Below, one piece after another: positions 31,859-40,793 of a stretch of DNA of 64,000 nucleotides (positions are counted from its first letter, which is position 1; every line of letters begins with the position of its first letter). The position numbers and the translations under genes are program-made. The stretch comes from Lederbergia citri (GTDB taxonomy: Bacteria > Bacillota > Bacilli > Bacillales > Bacillaceae_C), in NCBI RefSeq assembly GCF_018343625.1, contig NZ_JAGYPG010000003.1, positions 439,003 through 503,002 on the forward strand, in the 5' to 3' direction. The notes beneath the pieces were generated by a model, which saw only the letters and a list, made by a program, of their open reading frames with translations, was not told the DNA's origin and ran no database searches.

Positions 31859-34366
31859 ATGAAACTAAAACAACAATGGAAAATCCAGCATTTTGACCAT
31901 GGACAAGAACGTGACTTAGTAATCGCCGCTCCAGACTATATTGATCATTTTTGGATGACTGCGAATGTACCTGGTGATGTTCATTCCACGTTAATTCAAA
32001 AGGGATTAATTGATAATCCATTTTTCGGACATAATGATTTAAAATCAAAATGGGTTTCAGAGAAGATTTGGTGGTACAGAACAGAATTTCATTATGATAA
32101 GAAAAGTCTTCAATCGGATGAGCGCCTCGAACTTATTTTTGAAGGGCTCGATACGTACGCAACGATTTATTTAAATGGATGCGAAATTGCTTCCACTGAA
32201 AATATGTATATTCCTCATGTGTTTGACGTGACAAGAGAAGTCGTCGATGGAAAAAATATTATCGCGGTTAAATTTGATGTTGTGGCTGATATGCTAAAGG
32301 AAAAGGAAAAGAATTACTGGGCCGGCTATGGAAAAGATCGAATTTGGGCACGTAAAGCTCAGTATCATTTTGGCTGGGACTGGGGTCCACAAATCGTAAC
32401 CGCAGGTATTTGGAAGGATGTTCGCCTCGAAAAACGAAAAATGGCCAAGATTGATAGTGTGTTTGCAAGAACAGTAGAGATTGCAAATAACAAAGCGGTT
32501 GTTGAAATTGATGTAGATACAAAGACATATGTACGCAATCAACCTTTATCCGTAAACGTGAAGTTCCATGATGGTGATACTGAAATCATCAAAACCGCTC
32601 AGGTTCAAATAAACCATGTGAATTTTATGATAGAGCTTGAGAATCCAAAACTTTGGTGGACACATGATTTAGGAACGCCTCACCTTTATACTCTTGATGT
32701 GGAACTCGTATGTGAAGATGAGGTTTTAGCTTCGGAATCAACAGATGTTGGCGTTCGTACCATCGAGGTGATGCAAAAAGACAATAAAGGCAATAACCGT
32801 TTTACTTTTGTATTAAACGGTGTTGAAATCTTTGCGAAGGGTGCTAACTGGATTCCAATTGATAGCTTCATAGGAGTTACCCCAGATTTTCGATACAGCC
32901 AGCTCTTAACACAAGCAAAAGAGGCACATATGAACATGATTCGCGTTTGGGGCGGTGGAATCTATGAAAGAGAGATTTTTTATCGGGAATGTGACCGACT
33001 AGGTATCCTAGTATGGCAGGACTTCATGTTTGCCTGTGCCTTATACCCAGATTACAACTATAACTATATGCAAAATGTTCGAAAAGAAATAGAGACAGCT
33101 ATTAAGATGCTACGTAATCACCCATCAATTGCCTTATGGTGTGGGAACAACGAAAATGATTGGCTTTACGAAGTGGAATATACGGCAGGAAACATCGATA
33201 CTCCATTTTATGGAGAAAAAATCTACCATGAGCTTATTCCGGAATTATTAGATGAGTTGGATACGAGTCGTCTTTATTGGCCAAGCTCACCATTTGGCGG
33301 AAATGACCATGACTCTCAGGAGGTAGGCGATCGTCACAACTGGCAGGTATGGCATGGTAATGTCGAGCCGCGAAAATTTGGAGAGAACTTAGGTCAGGAT
33401 TATAGTGTTGGAGGTGTGTCTTTTAAAAACTATAAAAAGGATTTTACCCGTTTTAGCAGTGAATTTGGTATGCATGCCTCAGCAAATCGATTTACTTTAG
33501 AGGATAATCTTCCGGAGGGAACCTTCTATTGGGGCAGTGATGAAATGTCCTATCGTAACAAGGACTATCATCATCAAAAAGGGATTATTCTCATGGAAGG
33601 CTACACTGGAATCCCTACAAATATTGAAGAATACATGAATTTTTCAATGCTTACTCAGGCAGAAGGATTGAAGTGTGGAATTGAGCATTATCGTCGAAAT
33701 AAGCCATTTACAAGTGGGTCTCTAGTCTGGCAGCTAAATGATTGCTGGCCTGGTACAAGCTGGTCGATGATTGATTATTATCAACTTCCAAAAGCATCTT
33801 ATTTTTACGCGAAGAAATTCTTCCATCCTCTTTTATTAACGATTGACCATGATTCGGGTAGTGATCTCCATATTTTTGTAGTTAATGATTTACTAGAGAC
33901 GTATACCGATATACTAGAATTAAAGGTACAAAGCTTTAGTGGAAAAGAATTATTTACAACCACCATTCCAGTTGAGGTTCAGGCAAATGCTTCGGTTAGA
34001 ATAAAAAGTTTTACAGAAGAAGAGCTACTCAAGGGTTACCCTGCAAATGAGGTCGTTGTCCGTCTATCCTCTGTGGAAGGTAAGGCACAACAAAATGTGT
34101 ATTATTTAAGAGACCATAAAGAGTTGGCACTTCCTCAAGCTCATCTTCAGGTAGTGGTTGATGAAGAAAATCAGACAGTTACTGTCAGTACTGTCAATCA
34201 TGCCAGAATGGTAAAACTAGAGATTCCTGCAAAGAAGATTCATTTTAGTGACAATTTCTTTGATTTAATGCCAAACGAAACTAAGACGATTGAAATTGGT
34301 CATCTTGAAGGTGAAAAAGTCGAGTTAGGTCATTTGCATGTTTCAGCAATCAATTCGGTACAATAA
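31859..34366 (+). CDS. GH2 beta-mannosidase
   Basis: An 835-residue family 2 glycosidase of the beta-mannosidase type. A sugar-binding N-terminal domain (VPGDVHSTLIQKGLIDNPFF) and immunoglobulin-like domain (FAKGANWIPIDSF entering the barrel) precede the TIM barrel, with acid/base E432 in WCGNNEN and nucleophile E535 in SEFGMH. There is no signal peptide, so it is cytoplasmic and releases mannose from the non-reducing ends of imported beta-mannosides. The ATG follows AAGAAGGATGA. It lies 13 bp before the dehydrogenase gene. Chitosan or other beta-glycoside activity is unlikely given the mannose context. Confidence 0.9.
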   Translation: MKLKQQWKIQHFDHGQERDLVIAAPDYIDHFWMTANVPGDVHSTLIQKGLIDNPFFGHNDLKSKWVSEKIWWYRTEFHYDKKSLQSDERLELIFEGLDTYATIYLNGCEIASTENMYIPHVFDVTREVVDGKNIIAVKFDVVADMLKEKEKNYWAGYGKDRIWARKAQYHFGWDWGPQIVTAGIWKDVRLEKRKMAKIDSVFARTVEIANNKAVVEIDVDTKTYVRNQPLSVNVKFHDGDTEIIKTAQVQINHVNFMIELENPKLWWTHDLGTPHLYTLDVELVCEDEVLASESTDVGVRTIEVMQKDNKGNNRFTFVLNGVEIFAKGANWIPIDSFIGVTPDFRYSQLLTQAKEAHMNMIRVWGGGIYEREIFYRECDRLGILVWQDFMFACALYPDYNYNYMQNVRKEIETAIKMLRNHPSIALWCGNNENDWLYEVEYTAGNIDTPFYGEKIYHELIPELLDELDTSRLYWPSSPFGGNDHDSQEVGDRHNWQVWHGNVEPRKFGENLGQDYSVGGVSFKNYKKDFTRFSSEFGMHASANRFTLEDNLPEGTFYWGSDEMSYRNKDYHHQKGIILMEGYTGIPTNIEEYMNFSMLTQAEGLKCGIEHYRRNKPFTSGSLVWQLNDCWPGTSWSMIDYYQLPKASYFYAKKFFHPLLLTIDHDSGSDLHIFVVNDLLETYTDILELKVQSFSGKELFTTTIPVEVQANASVRIKSFTEEELLKGYPANEVVVRLSSVEGKAQQNVYYLRDHKELALPQAHLQVVVDEENQTVTVSTVNHARMVKLEIPAKKIHFSDNFFDLMPNETKTIEIGHLEGEKVELGHLHVSAINSVQ

Positions 34367-34379
34367 GGTGGAGTAAAGT

Positions 34380-35378
34380 ATGAAAGCAGCTGTATTAGTT
34401 GATAAAATGAATATGGAAATACAAGAGCTTCCTGTTCCGGCTCTAGCAGACCATGAAGTCATCGTAAAAGTGAAAGCATGTGGAATTTGTGGAACAGACC
34501 AGCATATTTATCATGGACAACCCGGTTCTGCCGAGGTTCAGTATCCGATTGTGTTAGGACACGAATTAGCGGGAGAGGTCGTAAAGGTCGGCACGAAGGT
34601 AACCACGCTTAAGCAGGGTGACCGCGTATCGATTGATCCGAATATGTATTGTGGGGAATGTGGATACTGCCGAGGTGGTCGTCCACACCTATGTGAAGAT
34701 TTACAAGCAGTTGGTGTAACAAGAAACGGCGGCATGGGAGAATACTGTGCCGTTCCATCCGCCAATTGCTATTTGCTCCCAGACAAGCTATCTTATGAAG
34801 AGGGAGCGATGATTGAGCCACTTGGTTGTGTATTACACGGTATTAGTCAAGTGAAATTTTGGCCTGGTGCATCTGTTCTAATCATCGGTGGTGGCTACAT
34901 TGGCCTCATGATGCTACAAATGGCAAAAATGTACGGAACAAAAGTGACAGTCAGTGAACCGGACCAGAAAAAACATGCAGTTGCCATTGAACTGGGGGCT
35001 AACAATACGGTGACACCGGGTGAACTTGAGAACTTTAGTAGTGGATTTGATATTGTCATTGAATGTGTGGGTAGAAAAGATAGCATGACCCAAGCCGTAC
35101 AAATGGCACGAAAAGGTGGTTCGGTCTTATTATTTGGTGTATCAGCACCTGATATAAAAATTGAAGTGAACCCATATGAGATTTTTTCAAAAGAATTAAC
35201 CATTAAAGGTTCATTCATCAACCCCCACACACATGAACAAGCAATCGCTCTAGTTGAACAAGGAAAAGTCCAAATCAAACCATTGCTAAGTAATCGCTTC
35301 ACAATGGATGAATTACCAGTAATTATGAAGGAGTACCCAAGACTGAATGTCGTTAAAGGTATCGTCGTTGGGAAATAG
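34380..35378 (+). CDS. Zn-dependent medium-chain alcohol/polyol dehydrogenase
   Basis: A 332-residue MDR-family oxidoreductase. Catalytic zinc ligands are in CGICGTDQHIYHG and GHELAGEVV, and structural zinc cysteines are in CGECGYCRGGRPHLC. The NAD(P)-binding Rossmann segment VLIIGGGYIGLMMLQMAK is near residue 160. It resembles sorbitol or threonine dehydrogenases. It is translationally close (13 bp) to the GH2 mannosidase, so it may oxidise a sugar or polyol from the same glycan. The substrate is unknown. Confidence 0.88.
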   Translation: MKAAVLVDKMNMEIQELPVPALADHEVIVKVKACGICGTDQHIYHGQPGSAEVQYPIVLGHELAGEVVKVGTKVTTLKQGDRVSIDPNMYCGECGYCRGGRPHLCEDLQAVGVTRNGGMGEYCAVPSANCYLLPDKLSYEEGAMIEPLGCVLHGISQVKFWPGASVLIIGGGYIGLMMLQMAKMYGTKVTVSEPDQKKHAVAIELGANNTVTPGELENFSSGFDIVIECVGRKDSMTQAVQMARKGGSVLLFGVSAPDIKIEVNPYEIFSKELTIKGSFINPHTHEQAIALVEQGKVQIKPLLSNRFTMDELPVIMKEYPRLNVVKGIVVGK

Positions 35379-35385
35379 TTGGACA

Positions 35386-35445
35386 TGGGACAAGTTTTTT
35401 GTCCCAGCAGGAAAAAGTGGGCGTGGGAGGTGTCCCTGCTTTTTG
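35386..35445 (+). terminator. Terminator region after the dehydrogenase
   Basis: There are two alternative stems: TGGGAC with GTCCCA (35386-35406), and AGCAGG with CCTGCT (35406-35440) followed by a T-rich run. They end the LacI-side transcription unit. Confidence 0.7.
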
Positions 35446-35555
35446 ATTTTTATTAGATAGGATAGTTAGACGTTATTCGAATTGGTGGTATAGGTGACTA
35501 TATATTTTTCTATTTTGAACATAACTTTTTTGTTTGAATAAGGTCATGACGTTAA

Positions 35556-35589
35556 AATACGCGGATATCCAATATGATATCCGCGTATT
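35556..35589. repeat. Perfect 14-bp inverted repeat of unknown role
   Basis: AATACGCGGATATC and GATATCCGCGTATT are separated by CAATAT. The run of T that follows is interrupted (TGATTACATATTTTTATT), so it may be a weak terminator, a mobile-element scar or a protein-binding site. It is unusually GC-rich compared with its surroundings. Confidence 0.5.
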
Positions 35590-35670
35590 GATTACATATT
35601 TTTATTGGAACAATGCTAAAAACTAAAGCTTCAATATCAAATTATTGAAAAATGGCAAATGGACCACTAA

Positions 35671-36216
35671 TTATAGATTTCTTTCTAACAGGATTCCCAC
35701 TTGTTCTGCCATGACATACGGTGGATAAGGCATTTCATTCTTGACCCACCATTCCACAATTCCGACATAAGACGACATAATAAAATGAAGAATAATGTCT
35801 TCATTTAATCCTCGATTTTTACCCATATTAACATTGATTACATATTTAAATTCTTCTGCTAGAAACTCAAGGAAATGAGTTCGGAAATAAGGATTTCCTT
35901 TGCTAGCTAACATCGTAGAGAAGAACAAATAGTTGTTTTTTATATATTCGAACCAGATGATATTTGCGTCTATATAATCCATTTCTGCAGCAGATTCGCA
36001 TAATTCCCTCATCTCATTGATATGCTCTTCAATGAGCTTATCAAGGAGATCAAATTTATCTACGTAACGAGAATAAATCGTTGCTCGACTAACATTTGCC
36101 CTGTCCGAAATATCTTGCATCGTAATGTCGTCAAAATCTTTTTCAGACATTAGTTCGATAACAGCTGATTTAATTGCTTCTTGCGTTTTTATTATTCTTC
36201 TATCTATATTAGACAT
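35671..36216 (-). CDS. TetR/AcrR-family regulator
   Basis: A 181-residue regulator. The N-terminal helix-turn-helix reads TMQDISDRANVSRATIYSRY (about residues 32-51). The C-terminal part resembles the TetR_C ligand domain common in Bacillus regulators (FFSTMLASKGNPYFRTHFLEF, then MSSYVGIVEWWVKNEMPYPP). ATG 36216 follows AAGGAAGTGA. No partner gene is evident beside it; it may act on the AKR/MFS cassette to the right or on itself. Confidence 0.88.
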   Translation of the reverse strand: MSNIDRRIIKTQEAIKSAVIELMSEKDFDDITMQDISDRANVSRATIYSRYVDKFDLLDKLIEEHINEMRELCESAAEMDYIDANIIWFEYIKNNYLFFSTMLASKGNPYFRTHFLEFLAEEFKYVINVNMGKNRGLNEDIILHFIMSSYVGIVEWWVKNEMPYPPYVMAEQVGILLERNL

Positions 36217-36290
36217 TAATGTCTTCACTTCCTTAAAAGATATATTAATTTGTTCATTAATGAGCAAGATATTTCACTTATCTATTTAAA

Positions 36291-36319
36291 GCCACAATAG
36301 CTGTTTTAGCTTTTGTGGC
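36291..36319. terminator. Hairpin between AraC and TetR genes
   Basis: GCCACAA and TTGTGGC arms surround a 15-nt loop that itself contains AGCT pairing. It lies after the AraC gene on the minus strand. The following T run is short. Confidence 0.5.
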
Positions 36320-36365
36320 CTTCTTTATAGCGGGGTTTGTGAAATGTCCATTATTGAGAAAGATG

Positions 36366-37283
36366 TTACGCGTTTAATCTTTGGTCATATTTTTCTCTCA
36401 GACGCTTTATATCCTCTCTAGGCGGTAAGCCGAACATGCGTGAGTATTCACGGCTAAACTGAGATGGACTTTCGTAACCCACCCGGTATGCGACATCAGC
36501 AGCATCCGTTGATTCGGATAATAATAGTTTTCGTGCTTCCTGCAGTCTTAGTTGCTTTTGGAATTGGATCGGACTCATCGCGGTTACCTCTTTAAAGTGC
36601 CTATGGAGCGATGAAACACTCATATTGGCAGTTTCTGCAAGTTCTTCGATTCGAATGGGCTTATCGTAGTTCTTCTTGATTTGCTCGATAACTTCTCCAA
36701 TATGAAAGGTATAACTTCCTTCTATAGCAATTTGTCCAAGCGATATGCCATAAGGACCTTGCAATATTCTATAAAGTATTTCCTTTTTGAATAAAGGAGC
36801 AAGCACGGGTATGTCTTTAGGAGTATCAAGCAAACGAGCTAATCTAATGGCTGCATCCAATATCGATGTGTCTGTCTCGCTTACAAACATTGCGCGCTTA
36901 GCCTTCTCCTTTGATCTAACATGGATGTCGGAATCACTTATCACTTCTAAAATTTGACTAGGTGAAAAATCAACTTTGAAACACATATACGGAACGTCAG
37001 AAGCTGCCTCGGCGACTCGTCCTGTAACCGGCAGGTCGACGGATGAAACGAGGTAATTCCCTGGGCCGTATATAAAACGCTCTTGTCCAAGAACTACCTC
37101 TTTTACACCTTGAACGACAATACAAAGAGAAGGCTTTTGAACAATATGCTTTGGTTCGGAAACATTCGATTCACGTATAAAAAATAAAGACGGGATATCG
37201 GTTGAATAAACACCGTCCTGCCCCGAGTAACGCTCTATTAATCTTGCAAGCTCATTCTGCTGTGTGTTTATATGTTCAGTCAT
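36366..37283 (-). CDS. AraC-family regulator (AraC_N type)
   Basis: A 305-residue regulator with an AraC-type N-terminal cupin-like domain (KPSLCIVVQGVKEVVLG, then GPGNYLVSSVDLPVTGRV) and a C-terminal double helix-turn-helix (RIEELAETANMSVSSLHRHF, then AADVAYRVGYESPSQFSREY). This class often controls an adjacent oxidoreductase. It is divergent from an aldo/keto reductase-MFS cassette, which is the likely target. The ATG at 37283 follows TAGGAGG. Confidence 0.9.
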   Translation of the reverse strand: MTEHINTQQNELARLIERYSGQDGVYSTDIPSLFFIRESNVSEPKHIVQKPSLCIVVQGVKEVVLGQERFIYGPGNYLVSSVDLPVTGRVAEAASDVPYMCFKVDFSPSQILEVISDSDIHVRSKEKAKRAMFVSETDTSILDAAIRLARLLDTPKDIPVLAPLFKKEILYRILQGPYGISLGQIAIEGSYTFHIGEVIEQIKKNYDKPIRIEELAETANMSVSSLHRHFKEVTAMSPIQFQKQLRLQEARKLLLSESTDAADVAYRVGYESPSQFSREYSRMFGLPPREDIKRLREKYDQRLNA

Positions 37284-37484
37284 AATATCCTCCTAGTTCC
37301 TTGGACCTTGGTGGTTCCATTATAATGCATTTTTATTCGTTAAGTAAGTGCTGTGAGAGGATTAGGCAATCTTTTGCGAAGAATGAGATAGCGCTTGCTT
37401 TTCTAGTTTGTCATAATAAAGATGCCTAAGACTCTTCTGATTGTAAAAAAAATGGCTAATTTAATGAAAGTGAGGATCAGTCAA

Positions 37485-38465
37485 ATGGAATATGCAAAAC
37501 TTGGAAACACCGGACTGGATGTATCTCGGCTTTGTCTTGGTTGTATGAGTTTTGGTGTACCCGAGAGGGGGATTGCCCCATGGTCACTTAATGAAGAGAA
37601 AAGTAGACCAATCATAAAAAAAGCGCTTGATTTAGGAATCAATTTTTTTGATACAGCAAATATTTACTCGGATGGAACGAGTGAAGAAATTGTCGGACGT
37701 GCTTTAAACGATTATGCGAATCGCGATGAAATTGTCCTCGCAACAAAGGTATATTTCCGGATGCACGACGGTCCGAACGGAGCAGGACTTTCTCGTAAAG
37801 CAATAATGAGCGAAATTGATAAAAGTCTAAAAAGACTCGGAACAGATTATGTCGACCTATACCAAATTCATCGGTGGGATTACACTACTCCGATTGAAGA
37901 AACGATGGAGGCACTGCATGATGTGGTAAAGGCTGGGAAAGCAAGATTCATTGGTGCTTCTTCAATGTATGCATGGCAATTTTTGAAAGCGTTACAAGTA
38001 GCGGAGGAAAACGGATGGACACGGTTTGTGACAATGCAGAATCAAATCAACCTCTTATACCGTGAGGAGGAAAGGGAGATGTTGCCGCTTTGTAAGGAAG
38101 AAAAAATTGGCGTGATTCCTTGGAGTCCGCTTGCGAAAGGGAGACTGACTCGTAATTGGGAAGAAACAACACACCGTTCCGAAATCGATGAAACAGCGAA
38201 AAGGTTTTACGATCCAACTGCCGAGGCTGATCGAAAGGTAGTAGAACGAGTTGCAGAGGTAGCAGAAAAACGTGGTGTACCAAGAGCACAAATCGCGCTT
38301 GCTTGGGTTCTCCAAAAGGACCCTATAACATCACCAATTATTGGAACAACGAAAGTATCTCATTTGGAAGATGCAGTAGCTGCACTTTCTATTAAGTTAA
38401 CACCAGAAGAAATTGCGTATATGGAAGAACCGTATGTGCCACATTCTATCGTTGGATTTGAATAA
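37485..38465 (+). CDS. Aldo/keto reductase, copy 1
   Basis: A 326-residue NADPH-dependent aldo/keto reductase barrel. Catalytic residues occur in the usual places: Asp in FFDTANIYSDGTSE, Tyr in the same segment, Lys in VLATKVYF, His in LYQIHRWDY. The family reduces aldehydes and ketones; this type (MEYAKLGNTGLDVSRLCLGCMSFG) is common in Bacillus. ATG 37485 follows GTGAGGATC; the longer frame is unlikely. It is followed after 39 bp by an MFS gene and then by a close paralogue of itself. Confidence 0.92.
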   Translation: MEYAKLGNTGLDVSRLCLGCMSFGVPERGIAPWSLNEEKSRPIIKKALDLGINFFDTANIYSDGTSEEIVGRALNDYANRDEIVLATKVYFRMHDGPNGAGLSRKAIMSEIDKSLKRLGTDYVDLYQIHRWDYTTPIEETMEALHDVVKAGKARFIGASSMYAWQFLKALQVAEENGWTRFVTMQNQINLLYREEEREMLPLCKEEKIGVIPWSPLAKGRLTRNWEETTHRSEIDETAKRFYDPTAEADRKVVERVAEVAEKRGVPRAQIALAWVLQKDPITSPIIGTTKVSHLEDAVAALSIKLTPEEIAYMEEPYVPHSIVGFE

Positions 38466-38504
38466 ATAGCTGCATTGAGAATTAGACACGAGGAGGAATA
38501 GTCT

Positions 38505-39665
38505 GTGGATCGCCTATGGACGAAGTCATTTATTTCGATGACGGTCGGAATGTTTTTTCTATTTACAGGTTTTTATATGCTGTACCCAACGTTGCCACTG
38601 TTTATTAAGCAGATAGGTGGGAACGAATCACATGTCGGACTTGCCATGGGTACATTTATGCTGTCTGCTGTTATTCTTCGTCCAATTATTGGCGGGATGT
38701 TGGACCGTTTCGGTCGCCGTTTTTTTATCATTGGGGGCCTGCTTTTCTTCGCTGTGGCCATGTATATGTATGAATGGACATCTGGAATTATCGTATTGAT
38801 AGTACTTAGAATTTTGCATGGGATGAGCTGGGGAGTGTCGACAACGTCGATGCATACAGCGATTACAGATTTGATTCCGAAAACCCGTCGCGGAGAAGGG
38901 TTGGGGTGGTCAGGAATGGCCATGACACTAGCTATGGCAATCGGCCCAATGTTGGGTATATGGGTTTCGGAAAAGCTATCCTATCATACTCTGTTTACCT
39001 TTGGCGCTGGCCTCACGATCGCAGCATTACTACTAACGTTTGGGGCAAAAATGCCTTTTAATCCACAGCCCGGCCCAAAGCGAATTGAAATTTTTGAAAA
39101 ATCAGTTTTGCCAATCACAGCATCGGTCTTTTTCCTATTTTTCGCTTATGGCAGTATTACCACCTTTGTACCACTATTCGCTGAATCAATTAAAGTCAAT
39201 TCTGGCACATTTTTTCTAGTCTATGCGCTCACACTGCTACTAGTCCGTCCTATTGCCGGAAAGCTTTCGGACCGGTACGGTGAAGCATTTATCATTGTAC
39301 CCGCGCTTGCAGTTACTATATTGGCTTTAATAGCCTTAGGCTTTTCAACTGGTTTGTTTGGCGTGATTGTTTCTGCGGTTCTATTCGGGATTGGATTTGG
39401 TTCAGCACAGCCTGCACTTCAAGCGGCGACAATCAGTCTTGTTCGCCCGGAAAGGATAGGGGTGGCGAATGCCTCTTTTTCAACTGCTACCGATCTTGGA
39501 ATTGGGCTTGGAGCAATAATACTAGGGTGGGTCTCTCAACATTCTAGTTATCAGATGTTATTCACAGTTAGCGCCGTGGCGGTCACTTTTTCCTTACTGC
39601 TGTTTTCTTTCTTTGTAATCCGTCTGTTGAAAAAAAATAGAATACAAGTTAGCGAATCAAGTTAA
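38505..39665 (+). CDS. MFS transporter
   Basis: A 386-residue major-facilitator transporter with 12 spans. The signature loop is GGMLDRFGRRFFIIGGL between spans 2 and 3, and the second-half repeat is KLSDRYGEAFIIVPAL. The GTG start follows GAGGAGG. It lies between two aldo/keto reductase genes, suggesting export of a toxic carbonyl compound or its reduced product. The substrate is unknown. Confidence 0.9.
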   Translation: MDRLWTKSFISMTVGMFFLFTGFYMLYPTLPLFIKQIGGNESHVGLAMGTFMLSAVILRPIIGGMLDRFGRRFFIIGGLLFFAVAMYMYEWTSGIIVLIVLRILHGMSWGVSTTSMHTAITDLIPKTRRGEGLGWSGMAMTLAMAIGPMLGIWVSEKLSYHTLFTFGAGLTIAALLLTFGAKMPFNPQPGPKRIEIFEKSVLPITASVFFLFFAYGSITTFVPLFAESIKVNSGTFFLVYALTLLLVRPIAGKLSDRYGEAFIIVPALAVTILALIALGFSTGLFGVIVSAVLFGIGFGSAQPALQAATISLVRPERIGVANASFSTATDLGIGLGAIILGWVSQHSSYQMLFTVSAVAVTFSLLLFSFFVIRLLKKNRIQVSESS

Positions 39666-39720
39666 ACATACTTTCTTTAAATCTAAAAAAATTTAAGTAT
39701 ATGAAAGTGAGGAATTTTAA

Positions 39721-40701
39721 ATGGAATATGTAAAACTGGGGAATACGGGATTAGATGTATCACGGATTTGTCTTGGAACGATGGGATTTGGAGATGTAAA
39801 TACTGGTTTTCATCCATGGGTTCTTGATGAGGAGAACAGTCGCCCTGTTATAAAAAAGGCCCTTGATTTAGGGATTAACTTTTTTGACACAGCAAATGTG
39901 TATTCAAATGGAACGAGTGAAGAATACTTAGGTCGAGCTCTAAAGGATTATGCGAAACGTGATGAAATTGTTCTTGCGACGAAGGTTCGTTTCCGTATGC
40001 ATGATGGTCCGAATGGAGAAGGACTTTCTCGGAAGGCGATTATGAGTGAAATCGATAAAAGTCTTAAAAGACTTGGTACGGATTACGTAGATTTGTACCA
40101 AATTCATCGCTGGGATTACAACACGCCAATAGAAGAAACAATGGAAGCATTGCACGATTTAGTAAAAGCCGGGAAGGTAAGGTATATTGGCGCTTCTGCC
40201 ATGTACGCTTGGCAGTTCCTAAAGGCGTTGCATGTAGCAGAGAAAAACGGTTGGACTCGATTTGTTTCGATGCAGAATCACTATAATCTCATGTACCGTG
40301 AAGAGGAGAGAGAGATGATGCCTCTCTGTAAGGAGGAAAAAATCGCTGTTATTCCATACAGCCCACTCGCTTCCGGAAGATTGACACGTGATGTGAAGAA
40401 TACGACCCAGCGTTCTGAAACGGATCGAGCTCAAAAAGCTAAATACGATGCGACTGCTGAACACGACCGATTAATCATAGAACGTGTTGCAGAACTTTCG
40501 GAAAAACGTGGAGTTCCTCGCGTTCAAATCGCACTTGCCTGGTTGCTACAAAAAGAACCAGTGACAGCTCCGATTGTCGGTGCTACAAAAATCTCTCATC
40601 TTGAAGATGCTGTTGCGGCTCTTTCAGTTAAACTAACAGCTGAAGAAATGGCGTTCCTTGAAGAGCCTTACGTTCCGCATCCGATCAGTGGATTTAATTG
40701 A
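39721..40701 (+). CDS. Aldo/keto reductase, copy 2
   Basis: A 326-residue protein highly similar to the reductase at 37485-38465, with exactly the same length and long shared blocks such as LSRKAIMSEIDKSLKRLGTD and DYVDLYQIHRWDY. Differences are concentrated near the N-terminus (GFGDVNTGFHPWVLDEE) and in the NRTSE-like C-terminal region. ATG 39721 follows AGTGAGG. The pair probably arose by tandem duplication with the MFS gene between them. It ends in a terminator. Confidence 0.92.
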   Translation: MEYVKLGNTGLDVSRICLGTMGFGDVNTGFHPWVLDEENSRPVIKKALDLGINFFDTANVYSNGTSEEYLGRALKDYAKRDEIVLATKVRFRMHDGPNGEGLSRKAIMSEIDKSLKRLGTDYVDLYQIHRWDYNTPIEETMEALHDLVKAGKVRYIGASAMYAWQFLKALHVAEKNGWTRFVSMQNHYNLMYREEEREMMPLCKEEKIAVIPYSPLASGRLTRDVKNTTQRSETDRAQKAKYDATAEHDRLIIERVAELSEKRGVPRVQIALAWLLQKEPVTAPIVGATKISHLEDAVAALSVKLTAEEMAFLEEPYVPHPISGFN

Positions 40702-40720
40702 TTGTGTAAGTTAGAAAAAT

Positions 40721-40758
40721 GCAGAGATACCTTTTTAAAAATAGGTATTTCTGCTTTT
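40721..40758 (+). terminator. Terminator after aldo/keto reductase copy 2
   Basis: GCAGAGATACCT and AGGTATTTCTGC arms are followed by TTTTC. Confidence 0.8.
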
Positions 40759-40793
40759 CACTTAAATCTAAGTTCTTCTAAGGAGGACATAAG

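Noticed and set aside
34895..35386. 163-residue minus-strand ORF opposite the dehydrogenase gene
   Set aside because: Antisense to a well-supported MDR gene with intact zinc motifs; no family resemblance.
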